In this document: positions 15,175 to 24,487 of the stretch, one piece after another
Position numbering within the stretch: position 1 is the first letter of the stretch
How the letters are laid out: every line of letters begins with the position of its first letter
Assembly (NCBI GenBank): GCA_020720765.1
Contig: DYOB01000011.1
Span: 1-44,787 of the forward strand
Source of the DNA: Borreliella garinii
Lineage (GTDB): Bacteria; Spirochaetota; Spirochaetia; JABEVK01
Reading direction: 5' to 3'
DNA: 44,787 nt
Notes under the pieces: generated by a model
The model's database searches: none
What the model was told of the DNA's origin: nothing
The model's input: only the letters and a program-made list of their open reading frames with translations
Program-made: the position numbers and the translations under genes

Positions 15175-16299
15175 ATGGACGAAATTGACAACAAGATGAT
15201 GGGCCGTGCGCTCGAACTGGCCTCCCTGGGCTGGGGTAAGACAAACCCCAACCCGATGGTTGGGGCTGTCATCGTCCGTGACGGGATTATACTCAGTGAA
15301 GGTTGGCACGAAATTCTGGGCGGTCCCCACGCCGAAGTCATGGCGTTCAAAAAGGCCAGGGAGGCCGACATCGATGTCCGAGGCGCCACAATGTACGTGA
15401 CACTCGAACCGTGCAGCCACTTCGGCAGAACTCCTCCTTGCAGCCTTGCCATAGTCCAGGCAGGTTTGGGACGAGTTGTAGCGGCAATGGAAGACCCCAA
15501 TCCCCTCGTCAGCGGAAAAGGCTTGGATCATTTAAGGAAGGCCGGAATCGAGGTCGAAGTCGGTGTCCTCAATGAAGAAGCACTCAAACTCAATGAAATC
15601 TTCATACACTACATCACACACCGACGCCCTTTTGTCCTTTTGAAATCAGCGGCAAGCCTCGACGGTAAAACAGCAGGGACAAGCGGTGAATCACGCTGGA
15701 TTTCAGGAATCGCTTCAAGGGCTCTTGTCCACCGGTGGAGGGCAAAATTCGCCTCCATTCTTGTAGGTATCACTACCGCCCTTCAAGATGATCCCCTTCT
15801 CACTGCCAGGGATGAGAAGGGTGGTCCGATGGAACGTCAACCCCTGCGCATTGTCCTTGATGGACATCTGAAGCTTCCCTTGACTTCGAAGCTCGCCGTG
15901 ACGGCTACACTATGGCCCGTCCTCCTCGTCTGTTTCGAGGAACGCGACTCAAGAAAAGAAGAGGAGCTCAAAAAACTCGGAGTGGAAATTTTACCTCTAA
16001 AAAAAACTGAATCAGGCTTTGATTTTAAAGAATTGATGAAGGTGCTATATGCACGTGAGATTGATTCGCTCCTTGTCGAAGGCGGATCTGAAACATCAGC
16101 GGGTTTCCTCGAAGCGGGCCTAGCTGATAAGATTGCGTTGTTTTTTGCACCGCTTCTTATAACAGGAAGGATTGCCCCGGGGATCTTCGGTGGTGAAGGT
16201 AAACCGACACCGATGCACGGGTGGAAACTTTCCCGGTTAAACTGGACTAGCGTCGGAGAGGACATGCTTGCGGAAGCGTACCCTCAAGACAATGCATAG
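15175..16299 (+). CDS. ribD: Riboflavin-specific deaminase/reductase
   Basis: Two-domain enzyme of 374 residues for steps 2 and 3 of riboflavin synthesis. The deaminase domain (1-145) has the zinc motif HAE (52-54) with C80 and C89 in EPCSHFGRTPPC. The reductase domain (from about 150) has VLLKSAASLDGKTAGTSGESRWIS and the NADPH site SLLVEGGSETSAGFL. The start is ATG at 15175 with only a weak ribosome binding site; the Met at 15199 is possible but would lose part of the first helix. It heads ribD-ribE-ribB-ribH. Confidence 0.96.
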   Translation: MDEIDNKMMGRALELASLGWGKTNPNPMVGAVIVRDGIILSEGWHEILGGPHAEVMAFKKAREADIDVRGATMYVTLEPCSHFGRTPPCSLAIVQAGLGRVVAAMEDPNPLVSGKGLDHLRKAGIEVEVGVLNEEALKLNEIFIHYITHRRPFVLLKSAASLDGKTAGTSGESRWISGIASRALVHRWRAKFASILVGITTALQDDPLLTARDEKGGPMERQPLRIVLDGHLKLPLTSKLAVTATLWPVLLVCFEERDSRKEEELKKLGVEILPLKKTESGFDFKELMKVLYAREIDSLLVEGGSETSAGFLEAGLADKIALFFAPLLITGRIAPGIFGGEGKPTPMHGWKLSRLNWTSVGEDMLAEAYPQDNA

Positions 16300-16308
16300 G
16301 AGAAGAAC

Positions 16309-16956
16309 TTGTTTACTGGAATTATAGAAGAAATCGGAATAATGAAAAAACTCATTCCTGATTCCGGGGGCTATAGGCTGACTATTGAAGCCAAAAAAGT
16401 TTTATCAGGAACCATACTCGGCGACAGCATCGCCGTCAACGGAATTTGCCTCACTGTTGTTTCCTTCGACAGTGCTTCATGGTCGGCGGATGTCATGCCC
16501 GAAACCCTGAGAAAATCAAGCCTAGCAAATATCGGTGCCGGTTCAAGGGTCAACCTTGAAAGGGCGCTCACATTATCTTCCCGGCTCGGGGGCCACCTCG
16601 TCAGCGGACACATCGATGGTACTGCCCAAATCTTGGCGAGAAGGGAAGAAGGAAACAGTTTGTGGCTGATTTTCGAAGCCGGACCGGAACTTTTAAAATA
16701 TATTGCCCTGAAAGGTTCCATCGCTCTCGATGGAACAAGCCTCACAGTAGCCGAGGTTAAGGGCAAGACCTTCTCCGTAGGATTGATCCCCGCCACCCAG
16801 GAAATGACCATCCTTGCAGAGAAACGGGCAGGTGACGCGGTGAATGTCGAAACTGATCTTGTTGCCAAACACATCGAAAGATTACTCGAGTTTCGTGATT
16901 CTCCAGGAAAACCTCCGATGAATATGGATTTTCTTAAGGAGAATGGCTATGCTTGA
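16309..16956 (+). CDS. ribE: Riboflavin synthase, alpha chain
   Basis: Converts two molecules of dimethyl-ribityllumazine to one riboflavin. Its 215 residues form two similar lumazine-binding barrels. The N-terminus MFTGIIEEIG is diagnostic, and both repeats are visible (VNGICLTVVSFD with LGGHLVSGHIDG, then LDGTSLTVAEVKG). It starts with TTG (16309-16311), seven bases after AGGAG. The stop overlaps ribB by eight bases. Confidence 0.96.
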   Translation: MFTGIIEEIGIMKKLIPDSGGYRLTIEAKKVLSGTILGDSIAVNGICLTVVSFDSASWSADVMPETLRKSSLANIGAGSRVNLERALTLSSRLGGHLVSGHIDGTAQILARREEGNSLWLIFEAGPELLKYIALKGSIALDGTSLTVAEVKGKTFSVGLIPATQEMTILAEKRAGDAVNVETDLVAKHIERLLEFRDSPGKPPMNMDFLKENGYA

Positions 16957-17578
16957 AACCATGACGTTATCTGAAGTTCGTGTACAAAAAGCCGTCGATG
17001 CACTCAAAAAGGGCGAACTCATTGTGATGAGCGACCACGAAAACAGGGAAAACGAGGGCGATCTTATGATGGCAGCCCAGTTTGCCACTCCAGAGAAAGT
17101 AAACTTCCTTATCACCCACGGCCGCGGTCTTGTCTGTGTTTCTATGCAGCCGTCACGAACAGAAGCACTCGATCTCCCTCCCATGGTTCTTGTGAATAAA
17201 GACAGCTTTGGAACGGCTTTTACGGTGAGCGTAGATAGCTCGGATGTCGGAACGGGCATCAGCGCCTTCGAAAGAAGCCGCACTATAACCAGGCTTGCCG
17301 ATCCTTCCGCTGTAGCAAAAGACTTCCGCCGGCCGGGTCATATTTTTCCTCTTGAAGCTAAAAAAGGCGGAGTTCTTGAACGCCCTGGACATACAGAATC
17401 CATAATTGACCTTCTATTATTAGCTGACTTACAACCGGTAGGGGTGATCTGCGAAATTCTCAATGAAGACGGAACCATGACCCGGGGTCCGGCATTGGAA
17501 GATTTTTGTACCCGTCACAGCCTGGTCTTTCTCACGGTTGAAGATCTTATACGGGTTCGACAAGGAGTATCCCAATGA
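16949..17578 (+). CDS. ribB: 3,4-dihydroxy-2-butanone-4-phosphate synthase
   Basis: Makes the four-carbon precursor of riboflavin from ribulose 5-phosphate. From ATG 16949 it has 209 residues; this start is preferred to ATG 16943 because AAGGAG lies seven bases upstream of it and only one base from the other. Catalytic motifs are [40 protein letters not shown] and [13 protein letters not shown]. The protein ends at the DHBP domain: the GTP cyclohydrolase II half fused to it in many RibBA proteins is missing, so ribA must be elsewhere or replaced. Confidence 0.95.
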   Translation: MLETMTLSEVRVQKAVDALKKGELIVMSDHENRENEGDLMMAAQFATPEKVNFLITHGRGLVCVSMQPSRTEALDLPPMVLVNKDSFGTAFTVSVDSSDVGTGISAFERSRTITRLADPSAVAKDFRRPGHIFPLEAKKGGVLERPGHTESIIDLLLLADLQPVGVICEILNEDGTMTRGPALEDFCTRHSLVFLTVEDLIRVRQGVSQ

Positions 17579-18042
17579 TCTACGAAGGAAAACTCGTAGG
17601 AAGAGGCCAAAAAATGGCCATCGTCGTCAGCAGATTCAATGAGTTTATTTCAGGCAAACTTCTTACTGGCGCCTTGGATACCTTGATCCGTCACGGTATC
17701 GATATAGACTCTGTGGACACTTATTGGGTTCCGGGAAGCTTCGAGATCCCGCTTACCGCCCAAAAGATTGCCCAAACGGGTAAATATGACGCAGTCATCT
17801 GTTTGGGGGCCGTCATTCGTGGAGCTACTCCGCACTTCGACCTTGTAGCCTCTGAAGCAGCAAAGGGCGTCGCACATGCAGGGATGGCCACGGGAGTTCC
17901 AGTTATTTTCGGGGTTTTAACCACCGATACCATCGAACAAGCCATAGAACGTGCGGGTACAAAAGCAGGAAATAAGGGCTCAGATGCGGCCATGACAGCA
18001 CTTGAAATGACGGACCTCTTTCAACAGGTTTTTAAGAAATAA
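17575..18042 (+). CDS. ribH: 6,7-dimethyl-8-ribityllumazine synthase
   Basis: Condenses the ribB product with the pyrimidine intermediate. It has 155 residues, with [51 protein letters not shown] and [27 protein letters not shown] all in the expected order. These assemble into 60-subunit shells or pentamers in other bacteria. The ATG overlaps the ribB stop as ATGA. Confidence 0.97.
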   Translation: MIYEGKLVGRGQKMAIVVSRFNEFISGKLLTGALDTLIRHGIDIDSVDTYWVPGSFEIPLTAQKIAQTGKYDAVICLGAVIRGATPHFDLVASEAAKGVAHAGMATGVPVIFGVLTTDTIEQAIERAGTKAGNKGSDAAMTALEMTDLFQQVFKK

Positions 18043-18051
18043 GGAGTCATT

Positions 18052-20373
18052 ATGAAAAGGTTTATTGCCTTAGTTTCATTGGTTTTTCTTTTCTTATCCT
18101 GTAACAACCCTGGGGATGAGATTTTTATTACCCAGGAAATACCGGTTATTTCTCCATCGAAAAATGATACTGCTCTCATTACAGGTGTCCTGGGCGATGT
18201 TTTACTCTTCCGCAGCGGTGAATCTATCGAGGCAGATATTGGCCAGAGCCTCGTAGCCGGGGATAATCTTAAAGTAGGGTCAGGCAGCTCGGTAGACCTT
18301 CAAATAGGCGAGACAGCCATGGCAAGAATCCTTGAAAACAGCAGTGTCTCCTTCGACTCCCTTGTTTCAAATACCGACTCCTTTAACGCGAATGCCAACC
18401 TTTCCGCCGGCACGATCCTTTCCAAACTCAACACACTCGTTGGAAATAACACTTATCAGGTTTCTGGAACGGTATATATTGCTGGAGCCAGAGGGACGGA
18501 ATTCGGCGTCAGTATTGATGATGAAGGAAACCAAACTTTGGGGGTCAGACAAGGCCGCGTCGCTGTTCTACCGAGGAAATGGACACTTGAACTTGTTCCG
18601 ATATTTGAAAACCTTACAAACACGACAATTTTAGGAACGGTACTCCCAGTCCTCACCGAAGGACAACAGATACAACTGAAAAACGGTTTTTTCCCATTAG
18701 AAGGCCCCTCGGATGTTTTTCTGAATGAAACCAAAAAAGAGAAACCCGATCCTATAGCTTTAAGCCGTGAACTTACACTGATTCAAACCTCCTTATCGAC
18801 AAGCAATGTTGAAACTCTTTCCGAAAACATGGAGAAAATGCTGAAGGATCTTGGTTCCCAAGGCTTTTTACCTCCTGATTCACAAGAATTCCTGCCTTTA
18901 AAGGTTAAGGTAACACCCGCTGATGCCCAACTTGCCGTTCAGATTGGAGAGAGAATCGTAACCCATCTAGGGGAGATTTCATTACTCCTAAAAAAAGGCG
19001 AAACGGTTACGATTTCAGCGTCAAAGGATGGGTTTCATGACGCTGTTAAATCCTTTGATTTAACCCAAAACCATGGCCTCTCGGTCCAGGTAAACCTGCT
19101 TCCCACCGACCCGCAACAGGATTCAGATGAAATTAATTCGTCAGGATCAACCGATGAGGTCTCGATGGAAAATGAAAATGCTGCGGAAATAGGAATTCCC
19201 TTAACACTGAACGTCAAGGTTCAGCCTTATGGCGAGATCCTGATCAACGGAACCGTTTCAGGCACCAATGTTGCAAGCGTTGAGTTGCTCAAAGGGTCCA
19301 AGGTCGCATTAGTATTGAGAGGTCGAGGTCTAAAAACAGAGATGAAAGAATTTGTTTTGAACGAAGATACAGCTACCCAGGTGATCACCCTCGCTCCCCA
19401 ACCCCTAATTGGAGCTTTTTCTGTAGGCGGTCCGGCAGTAGGATCGGTACTGCCTCTCGGCGATGGATTTTTATACATCGATACATCAGGCTCCCTTTTT
19501 AAGGTGGACATGAACGGGACAGTCATCTGGAGAAGGGAAACCAAGAATTCTCCCAACGAAAACAGTATTCCCCAAGTCAACAGGAATCGGATTATTTTCA
19601 GTGGTTCTCGAGAACGTTTAATTTTGAATGCTAACAACGGAGCCGTGATAACCAGGACAGACCTGGAATCCTCTACCGCCCATCCTTTTGGACAAAAAAC
19701 AGTAGCTATACCAGGGGGTTATGTTTCTCCAACGATGAGCGGCGTCGATATTCTTGACGAGCAGGGTTCTCTGCAAAAAACGATCCCTGTAGAAGGAATT
19801 TCGGTTGGGACACCCTCAATTATCGATTCAGAGCGTGTCTTGGTGATGGGACAAAGCGGAGAAATGAATATCCTCTCTTCCACTACCCTTGAAATTCTCA
19901 AAAAAATCCAGACGGGTTCCAGCCAAGCAACAGCCTTAGCACCGCTGATTGTCGGCAATTCCGCCTTTGTCGTCGGCAGAAGGGGCCAGGCCTCCGGTGT
20001 GAACCTTGAAACCGGTGTTGTAGAATGGGAATATGACCTAGGTCCAGAGGGAGCCTCGTCAGTTACCACGGACCTTGAACCCGGATGCGCCGGCTTTTAC
20101 GTCTACTCCCGTGGAAAAATCATTGGTCTGGCTTATACAGGTAATTTGATCTTTAACACCGCTGGAAACACTCCTCCACTTTTTTACAACAACAGGTTGT
20201 ATTTTGGAAAGGGTACTCAATTGGTGGTTTTTGACACGCTTTCAAGCCGTACGATTTCCACAATAGAAACCGGTGAACAGCTTTCTACGAGACCAGCTGT
20301 CAATGGAACTACGCTGGTTGTTGGGACCTCTTCTGGAAAGATGCTGTTTTTTGCCATGGAGACACTTAACTAA
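18052..20373 (+). CDS. FecR-domain lipoprotein with a beta-propeller
   Basis: 773 residues. A lipobox LFLSC puts the lipidated cysteine near residue 17. A FecR domain follows at about 45-190 (GQSLVAGDNLKVGSGSSVDL, then VYIAGARGTEFGVSI). The middle (about 270-450) has PEGA-like segments with a low-complexity Asp/Ser/Glu linker. The last 300 residues show repeated PQQ/WD-type blades (FLYIDTSGSLFKVDMNGTVIWRR, VEWEYDL). FecR proteins with a lipid anchor are frequent in spirochaetes, with no settled function; envelope binding or sensing is likely. GGAG precedes the ATG nine bases after ribH, so it is in the rib transcript. Confidence 0.87.
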   Translation: MKRFIALVSLVFLFLSCNNPGDEIFITQEIPVISPSKNDTALITGVLGDVLLFRSGESIEADIGQSLVAGDNLKVGSGSSVDLQIGETAMARILENSSVSFDSLVSNTDSFNANANLSAGTILSKLNTLVGNNTYQVSGTVYIAGARGTEFGVSIDDEGNQTLGVRQGRVAVLPRKWTLELVPIFENLTNTTILGTVLPVLTEGQQIQLKNGFFPLEGPSDVFLNETKKEKPDPIALSRELTLIQTSLSTSNVETLSENMEKMLKDLGSQGFLPPDSQEFLPLKVKVTPADAQLAVQIGERIVTHLGEISLLLKKGETVTISASKDGFHDAVKSFDLTQNHGLSVQVNLLPTDPQQDSDEINSSGSTDEVSMENENAAEIGIPLTLNVKVQPYGEILINGTVSGTNVASVELLKGSKVALVLRGRGLKTEMKEFVLNEDTATQVITLAPQPLIGAFSVGGPAVGSVLPLGDGFLYIDTSGSLFKVDMNGTVIWRRETKNSPNENSIPQVNRNRIIFSGSRERLILNANNGAVITRTDLESSTAHPFGQKTVAIPGGYVSPTMSGVDILDEQGSLQKTIPVEGISVGTPSIIDSERVLVMGQSGEMNILSSTTLEILKKIQTGSSQATALAPLIVGNSAFVVGRRGQASGVNLETGVVEWEYDLGPEGASSVTTDLEPGCAGFYVYSRGKIIGLAYTGNLIFNTAGNTPPLFYNNRLYFGKGTQLVVFDTLSSRTISTIETGEQLSTRPAVNGTTLVVGTSSGKMLFFAMETLN

Positions 20374-20377
20374 GATT

Positions 20378-22402
20378 ATGGATTCCCCAAATTACCGCAA
20401 CATCGGCATCATAGCCCATATTGATGCGGGAAAGACAACGACAAGCGAGCGTATCCTTTTTTATACTGGTAAAACACATAAAATCGGGGACGTTGACAAG
20501 GGTAATACAGTCCTCGACTGGATGGAACAGGAACAGAACCGGGGTATAACCATTACCTCGGCCAGCACTACTTGTTTTTGGCGCAATGTCCAAATCAATC
20601 TTATTGACACCCCCGGACACGTGGACTTTACGGCCGAGGTCGAGCGGAGTCTTCGTGTACTCGACTCAGCGGTGGGTGTATTCTGCGCCGTAGGGGGGGT
20701 CCAACCTCAAAGTGAAACCGTCTGGCACCAAGCGGACCGTTATAAAGTTCCCAGGCTGATTTTTATCAATAAAATGGACAGGGTTGGTGCGGATTTCACC
20801 GAGGTTGTAAAAGAAATAAGGGAAAAACTGTGTTCGAATGCTTTACCCGTCCAGATACCCATGGGTTCAGAAAATACTTTTGAAGGCGTTATCGACCTTG
20901 TAGCTATGGAAGAAATTACCTGGTCAGGCGACCAAGGTGAAACCCAGACCAGAAAACCCATCCGCGAATCCTACCAGGCCCAGGCTCAAGCCGCTCGAGA
21001 AGAGCTTCTGGACAAGGTTTCATCGCTTTCCGACTCTATTACCGAACTTTATCTCGAAGGCAAGGAAGTGCCTCCTGAACTGATACAGAAGGCCTTGCGT
21101 GCTGGTACCCTTTCCCAGGAACTCGTACCTTTATTCTGCGGGGCAAGCCTTAAAAACATGGGTGTTCAGCCCCTACTCGATGGTGTCATTGATTATCTTC
21201 CTTCTCCGGCTGATATAGGTGTCATCCACGCCCAACATTTTACAAAAGAAACAGAGGTTTCCATCCAACTTAACGATGATGAAAACCTCAGTGCCCTTGT
21301 TTTTAAGGTTCAAAACGACCCCTTGTCCGGAATTCTCCACTACGTCCGCGTGTATTCGGGAATCCTACCTTCCGGGATCAGCCTTTTAAACGTAGGGAAG
21401 AAAAAGAAAGAACGCATTAACCGCCTGTTAAAAATGCACGCAAACAGGGCCGAACAGGTTGATTCTCTTCATTCAGGCGATATAGGCGCCATAGTCGGTT
21501 TGAAGTTCAGCCAAACCGGCGATACCCTGGCCAAGGAGAATTTTCCTGTCCTTCTTGAAAGCATGAATTTTCCGGAACCGGTCATCAGTGTCGCAATAGA
21601 ACCCAAGACCATGGGCGATATGGACAAACTCCAGAAGAGCCTGGAAGTATTAAGCCTCGAAGATCCAACCTTCCGTGTAAAGGAAAATAAAGAGACAGGC
21701 CAAATGCTGATCAGCGGTATGGGGGAGTTGCACCTGGATGTTCTCGTTACCAGACTGACTTCCGAATTCAGGGTTGAAGCCCGCGTTGGAAATCCCCAGG
21801 TGAGTTACAGGGAGACAATAACCCAAACCGTTCAGCACCGGGAAATCTTTGATAAAATGATCGGTGGGAAACCTCAAAAAGCTGATATCACCCTACAGGT
21901 TTCTCCGTCAAGGAACGTTGGAAACCATTTCAGCAGTTCGGTTTCAAAATCCCAACTTCCAGAAGAATACCTAGAAAGCGTTCGCCGAGGTGTAGAAGCA
22001 GCCTGGCCGGGCGGAGTCCTTTTCGGATACCCGATGATCAATGTCGAAGTGAAACTAGTTGCCGTAAACTTTCAGGAAGATCTTGCTACCCCCTCGGCTT
22101 ACGAAGCAGCTGGGTCGATGGGAATGGATAATGCCGCACGTAAAGCCGGTCCTGTGCAAATGCAGCCCATTATGAAAGTTGAAATCACAGCACCAAGGGA
22201 TAACGTGGGTGAGGTCATCGGGTATCTGACCATGAAGGGCGGTATCGTTCAAAGTATGGAAAGCCACCCTCAAAGAGAACTCATACACGCGCACGTACCG
22301 CTCTTGCAACTTTTTGGTTTTTCAACACAATTACGAAGCCTTACGCAAGGCAGGGGTTCATTTTCCATGGAATTTGACCATTTCGAGACTTTAAAATCCT
22401 GA
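20378..22402 (+). CDS. Elongation factor G paralogue
   Basis: 674 residues. GTPase motifs: AHIDAGKTTTSE (P-loop), NRGITITSAS, DTPGHVDFTAEV and INKMDR. Domains II-V follow, with GELHLDVLVTRL and the C-terminal LTMKGGIVQ. The frame is open back to 20273, but the ATG at 20378 gives the family N-terminus, four bases after the FecR gene stop. Many spirochaetes carry two specialised EF-Gs, one for translocation and one for ribosome recycling; which this is cannot be told by eye, so no symbol is assigned. It is slightly shorter than standard EF-G (about 700). Confidence 0.93.
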   Translation: MDSPNYRNIGIIAHIDAGKTTTSERILFYTGKTHKIGDVDKGNTVLDWMEQEQNRGITITSASTTCFWRNVQINLIDTPGHVDFTAEVERSLRVLDSAVGVFCAVGGVQPQSETVWHQADRYKVPRLIFINKMDRVGADFTEVVKEIREKLCSNALPVQIPMGSENTFEGVIDLVAMEEITWSGDQGETQTRKPIRESYQAQAQAAREELLDKVSSLSDSITELYLEGKEVPPELIQKALRAGTLSQELVPLFCGASLKNMGVQPLLDGVIDYLPSPADIGVIHAQHFTKETEVSIQLNDDENLSALVFKVQNDPLSGILHYVRVYSGILPSGISLLNVGKKKKERINRLLKMHANRAEQVDSLHSGDIGAIVGLKFSQTGDTLAKENFPVLLESMNFPEPVISVAIEPKTMGDMDKLQKSLEVLSLEDPTFRVKENKETGQMLISGMGELHLDVLVTRLTSEFRVEARVGNPQVSYRETITQTVQHREIFDKMIGGKPQKADITLQVSPSRNVGNHFSSSVSKSQLPEEYLESVRRGVEAAWPGGVLFGYPMINVEVKLVAVNFQEDLATPSAYEAAGSMGMDNAARKAGPVQMQPIMKVEITAPRDNVGEVIGYLTMKGGIVQSMESHPQRELIHAHVPLLQLFGFSTQLRSLTQGRGSFSMEFDHFETLKS

Positions 22403-22414
22403 GGAGGATAAACA

Positions 22415-22555
22415 ATGGAAAATCAAGGTACAGAAAAGGAAACAATACAGGACAAACAATTCTGCCTGAAGTGCGGGAAAGATATCACAGCAGGGCGTGA
22501 ATGCGGCTGTGACGGCAACTGTTCCTGTAACGGAAACTGCGGCTGCCATCACTGA
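22415..22555 (+). CDS. 46-residue cysteine-rich peptide, probable metal binder
   Basis: Very short, but backed by a perfect GAGGAGG ribosome binding site that begins at the EF-G stop and sits six to eight bases before the ATG. Eight cysteines lie at 17, 20, 30, 32, 36, 38, 42 and 44, followed by a terminal His-His. The first pair is a zinc-knuckle FCLKCGK; the last six form three CxC units each separated by three residues (CGC, CSC, CGC), a regular array typical of metallothionein-like or copper/zinc-binding peptides. The N-terminal 15 residues are acidic and polar. No family is recognised. It is translated right behind the EF-G paralogue. Confidence 0.72.
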   Translation: MENQGTEKETIQDKQFCLKCGKDITAGRECGCDGNCSCNGNCGCHH

Positions 22556-22569
22556 GAACGTGGTAGTTT

Positions 22570-23805
22570 TTAAATAAACTTCTTAGTATCGATCTGGCGA
22601 AGAACCCCTTCCTGGTGTCCTATCAAGGTTGTTATCAGGCCGGAGATCGTTACATCGGCTAATGCTGCAAAACTCGACATCCAAACGATAATAGGCGCAA
22701 GATTCAGATAAGCCGACTCCAACCCCTTACCGTACCATTGGCACAGAATCGTTAAACTTATGTAAGCGCCTAATCCTGGCACTGAAGGGAGAAGGAAACC
22801 CGCAAGAAAAGAAGCACCAAGCGACCAGAAGAATTGCTCCAGAGTCACGTCTAGGCTCGAATACGTACGGAGCACCACGTAGAAACCGATAAGACTCACC
22901 ATGGTTGTTCCACCGCGGCTGAAAAGTGCTAGAAAGGGGGTCGTAAATCCAGCGACCTTACGCGAAACACCAAGGTTCTCACGGGACTGGCGTAGAAGAA
23001 TTCCCTGGGCGGCAAAAACATCCCCGGAGAAAAATCCCATGATTGAAGCTCCGAGGTTCGCGAAAAGAACCTTGTACGGATTTTTTCTCTTTGTGATAAA
23101 AAAATAGATAATGGGGAAAATGCCCAATAAGGCTATAAGAACAACTAGGGCCATAAGAAGTGCTGAATTCACATAGAGTTTAATCTCTGAGATCGAACGC
23201 AAACTTACTATCATATAGGCGCTAATAAAAGGCAAAACGAAACCTATGATTTCGACCACGAGTGAGTTTACCCTGTAGAGGATTCTACTCAGGGAATCAA
23301 AAAAGTTAATTGTAGGTTGAATATGTTCCCGTTTATCGGGGTTGATGCTTAACCCGAGGATCAAGGCGAAAATAAATATAGGCAGAAGAAAGTCACCACC
23401 CCTTGTGAAAACCTCAAGAGCATTTTTAGGGAAAGCCGAGGAAAAAATATCCAGAAAGGACGGGATGGATAGGGAGGTTTCTGACCGGCTCAGAATAGGA
23501 ATTCTCTGGGGCGGAAAAACTGCGAGAATGGAACCTCCGATAAAAGTGAGGATCAACGACGAGGCTACGCTATAAAGAAGGGACCGTGTGAAAACCCTGC
23601 GTAACCGGATTTCCTTTTTCAGGTCGTATAAAGCGACGATCAAACCAGTAAAAACAAGGGGGTAAAGGATATACCTGGAAAGGCGAAGACCTAATTCTGT
23701 CATAAGCTCCAACCAAGGCAACCCTTGGGAGGAGGAAACAGGAAGAAAGAAACCTACCAACAAACCCAAAATCGAACCGGCGAGAATTTTAATCCAGACT
23801 TTCAT
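22570..23805 (-). CDS. SDF-family (dicarboxylate/amino acid:cation) symporter, divergent
   Basis: 411 residues, about eight to ten hydrophobic helices plus two re-entrant loops, beginning LAGSILGLLVGFFLP as in glutamate/C4-dicarboxylate transporters of the GltP/DctA type. The transport core is diverged: where NMDGTA is usual there is SRGGTTM, and the expected NVTGDA-like motif reads ALADVTIS. Substrate and ion coupling therefore cannot be assumed. The ATG overlaps the upstream stop as ATGA and has AAGGAG six bases before it. Confidence 0.85.
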   Translation of the reverse strand: MKVWIKILAGSILGLLVGFFLPVSSSQGLPWLELMTELGLRLSRYILYPLVFTGLIVALYDLKKEIRLRRVFTRSLLYSVASSLILTFIGGSILAVFPPQRIPILSRSETSLSIPSFLDIFSSAFPKNALEVFTRGGDFLLPIFIFALILGLSINPDKREHIQPTINFFDSLSRILYRVNSLVVEIIGFVLPFISAYMIVSLRSISEIKLYVNSALLMALVVLIALLGIFPIIYFFITKRKNPYKVLFANLGASIMGFFSGDVFAAQGILLRQSRENLGVSRKVAGFTTPFLALFSRGGTTMVSLIGFYVVLRTYSSLDVTLEQFFWSLGASFLAGFLLPSVPGLGAYISLTILCQWYGKGLESAYLNLAPIIVWMSSFAALADVTISGLITTLIGHQEGVLRQIDTKKFI

Positions 23806-24446
23806 AAGCTACTCCTTCGAAAATTTTGGCCAAAGGAAAAACCCTTAGCTGGATACAAAACCCACCCGGGTTTTTCGGCCTTCTGGGGTCCGGTTACACT
23901 CTGAATAAACCCCTCGCCATCGCCATTTCTACATTCGTACGCATAGACATCAAAAGGCAATGCGGGCTGTTTCTTCATCAAGGCCTGGAAAAATGCAGCG
24001 GCGCCCTCATAGGTAAAACTCAAGGAGGCGTTAGTTTTCTTTTCATCTTCCAAAAAAAAGAGACAGCGTATCACACCATGGTTTTCTTTCCAGAGTAGGC
24101 TGAGTTCCCTGACTAGAAACATAAAACCTTTTCCCCACTCATCAAGTTCCATCTCGATTTCCTGGGTACTGACTCCGGATATAGGCCTTTGGTCGGCTTC
24201 GGGTGAAATAACAAAATACACCTCATCGAGTGATGGTAGGAGCCTCGAGGACTCAAGAACGAGGTTTTTAGCCGAAACGGGCGACCATCTTTGCCAAGGT
24301 ATAAAAATGTCCTCGTGCTTAGTTTTGGCCTTTTCATTTCTAGGGCGCACACTTGCTACGACCGAGTCACCTTGACCTTCCAGTGATTTTACTAGAAGTT
24401 GCCCGATGTAGGTATCGCCGCCTGTAACGAGAATTGATCTTTTCAT
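23802..24446 (-). CDS. Rossmann-fold (SDR-like) protein, probably lacking catalysis
   Basis: 214 residues from ATG 24446, which gives KRSILVTGGDTYIGQLLVKSLE, an NAD(P)-binding beta-alpha-beta start. The frame extends upstream to 24485 but those residues add nothing expected. At the place of the SDR YxxxK there is FTYEGAAAFF: the Tyr is kept, the Lys is not, so it may bind a cofactor without being an active dehydrogenase. It is co-transcribed with the SDF transporter. The ATG lacks a ribosome binding site. Confidence 0.7.
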   Translation of the reverse strand: MKRSILVTGGDTYIGQLLVKSLEGQGDSVVASVRPRNEKAKTKHEDIFIPWQRWSPVSAKNLVLESSRLLPSLDEVYFVISPEADQRPISGVSTQEIEMELDEWGKGFMFLVRELSLLWKENHGVIRCLFFLEDEKKTNASLSFTYEGAAAFFQALMKKQPALPFDVYAYECRNGDGEGFIQSVTGPQKAEKPGWVLYPAKGFSFGQNFRRSSL

Positions 24447-24485
24447 GTTCGATAGTATACTACATAGCAGACAGGTAAGGGTCAA
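24434..24485. promoter_or_regulatory. Divergent promoter region between the Rossmann gene and nadE
   Basis: A palindrome AGTATACT (24454-24461) supplies a TATACT -10 on the plus strand, with TTGATC (24434-24439) 16 bases upstream. On the minus strand TTGACC (24485-24480), a 17-base spacer and TAGTAT (24462-24457) is the best match, ten bases from the Rossmann gene ATG. The two promoters overlap, so they probably compete. Confidence 0.45.
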
Positions 24486-24487
24486 TG

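Noticed and set aside
20273-20377. Extended N-terminus of the EF-G paralogue
   Set aside because: These codons overlap the FecR gene; the family N-terminus begins at 20378.
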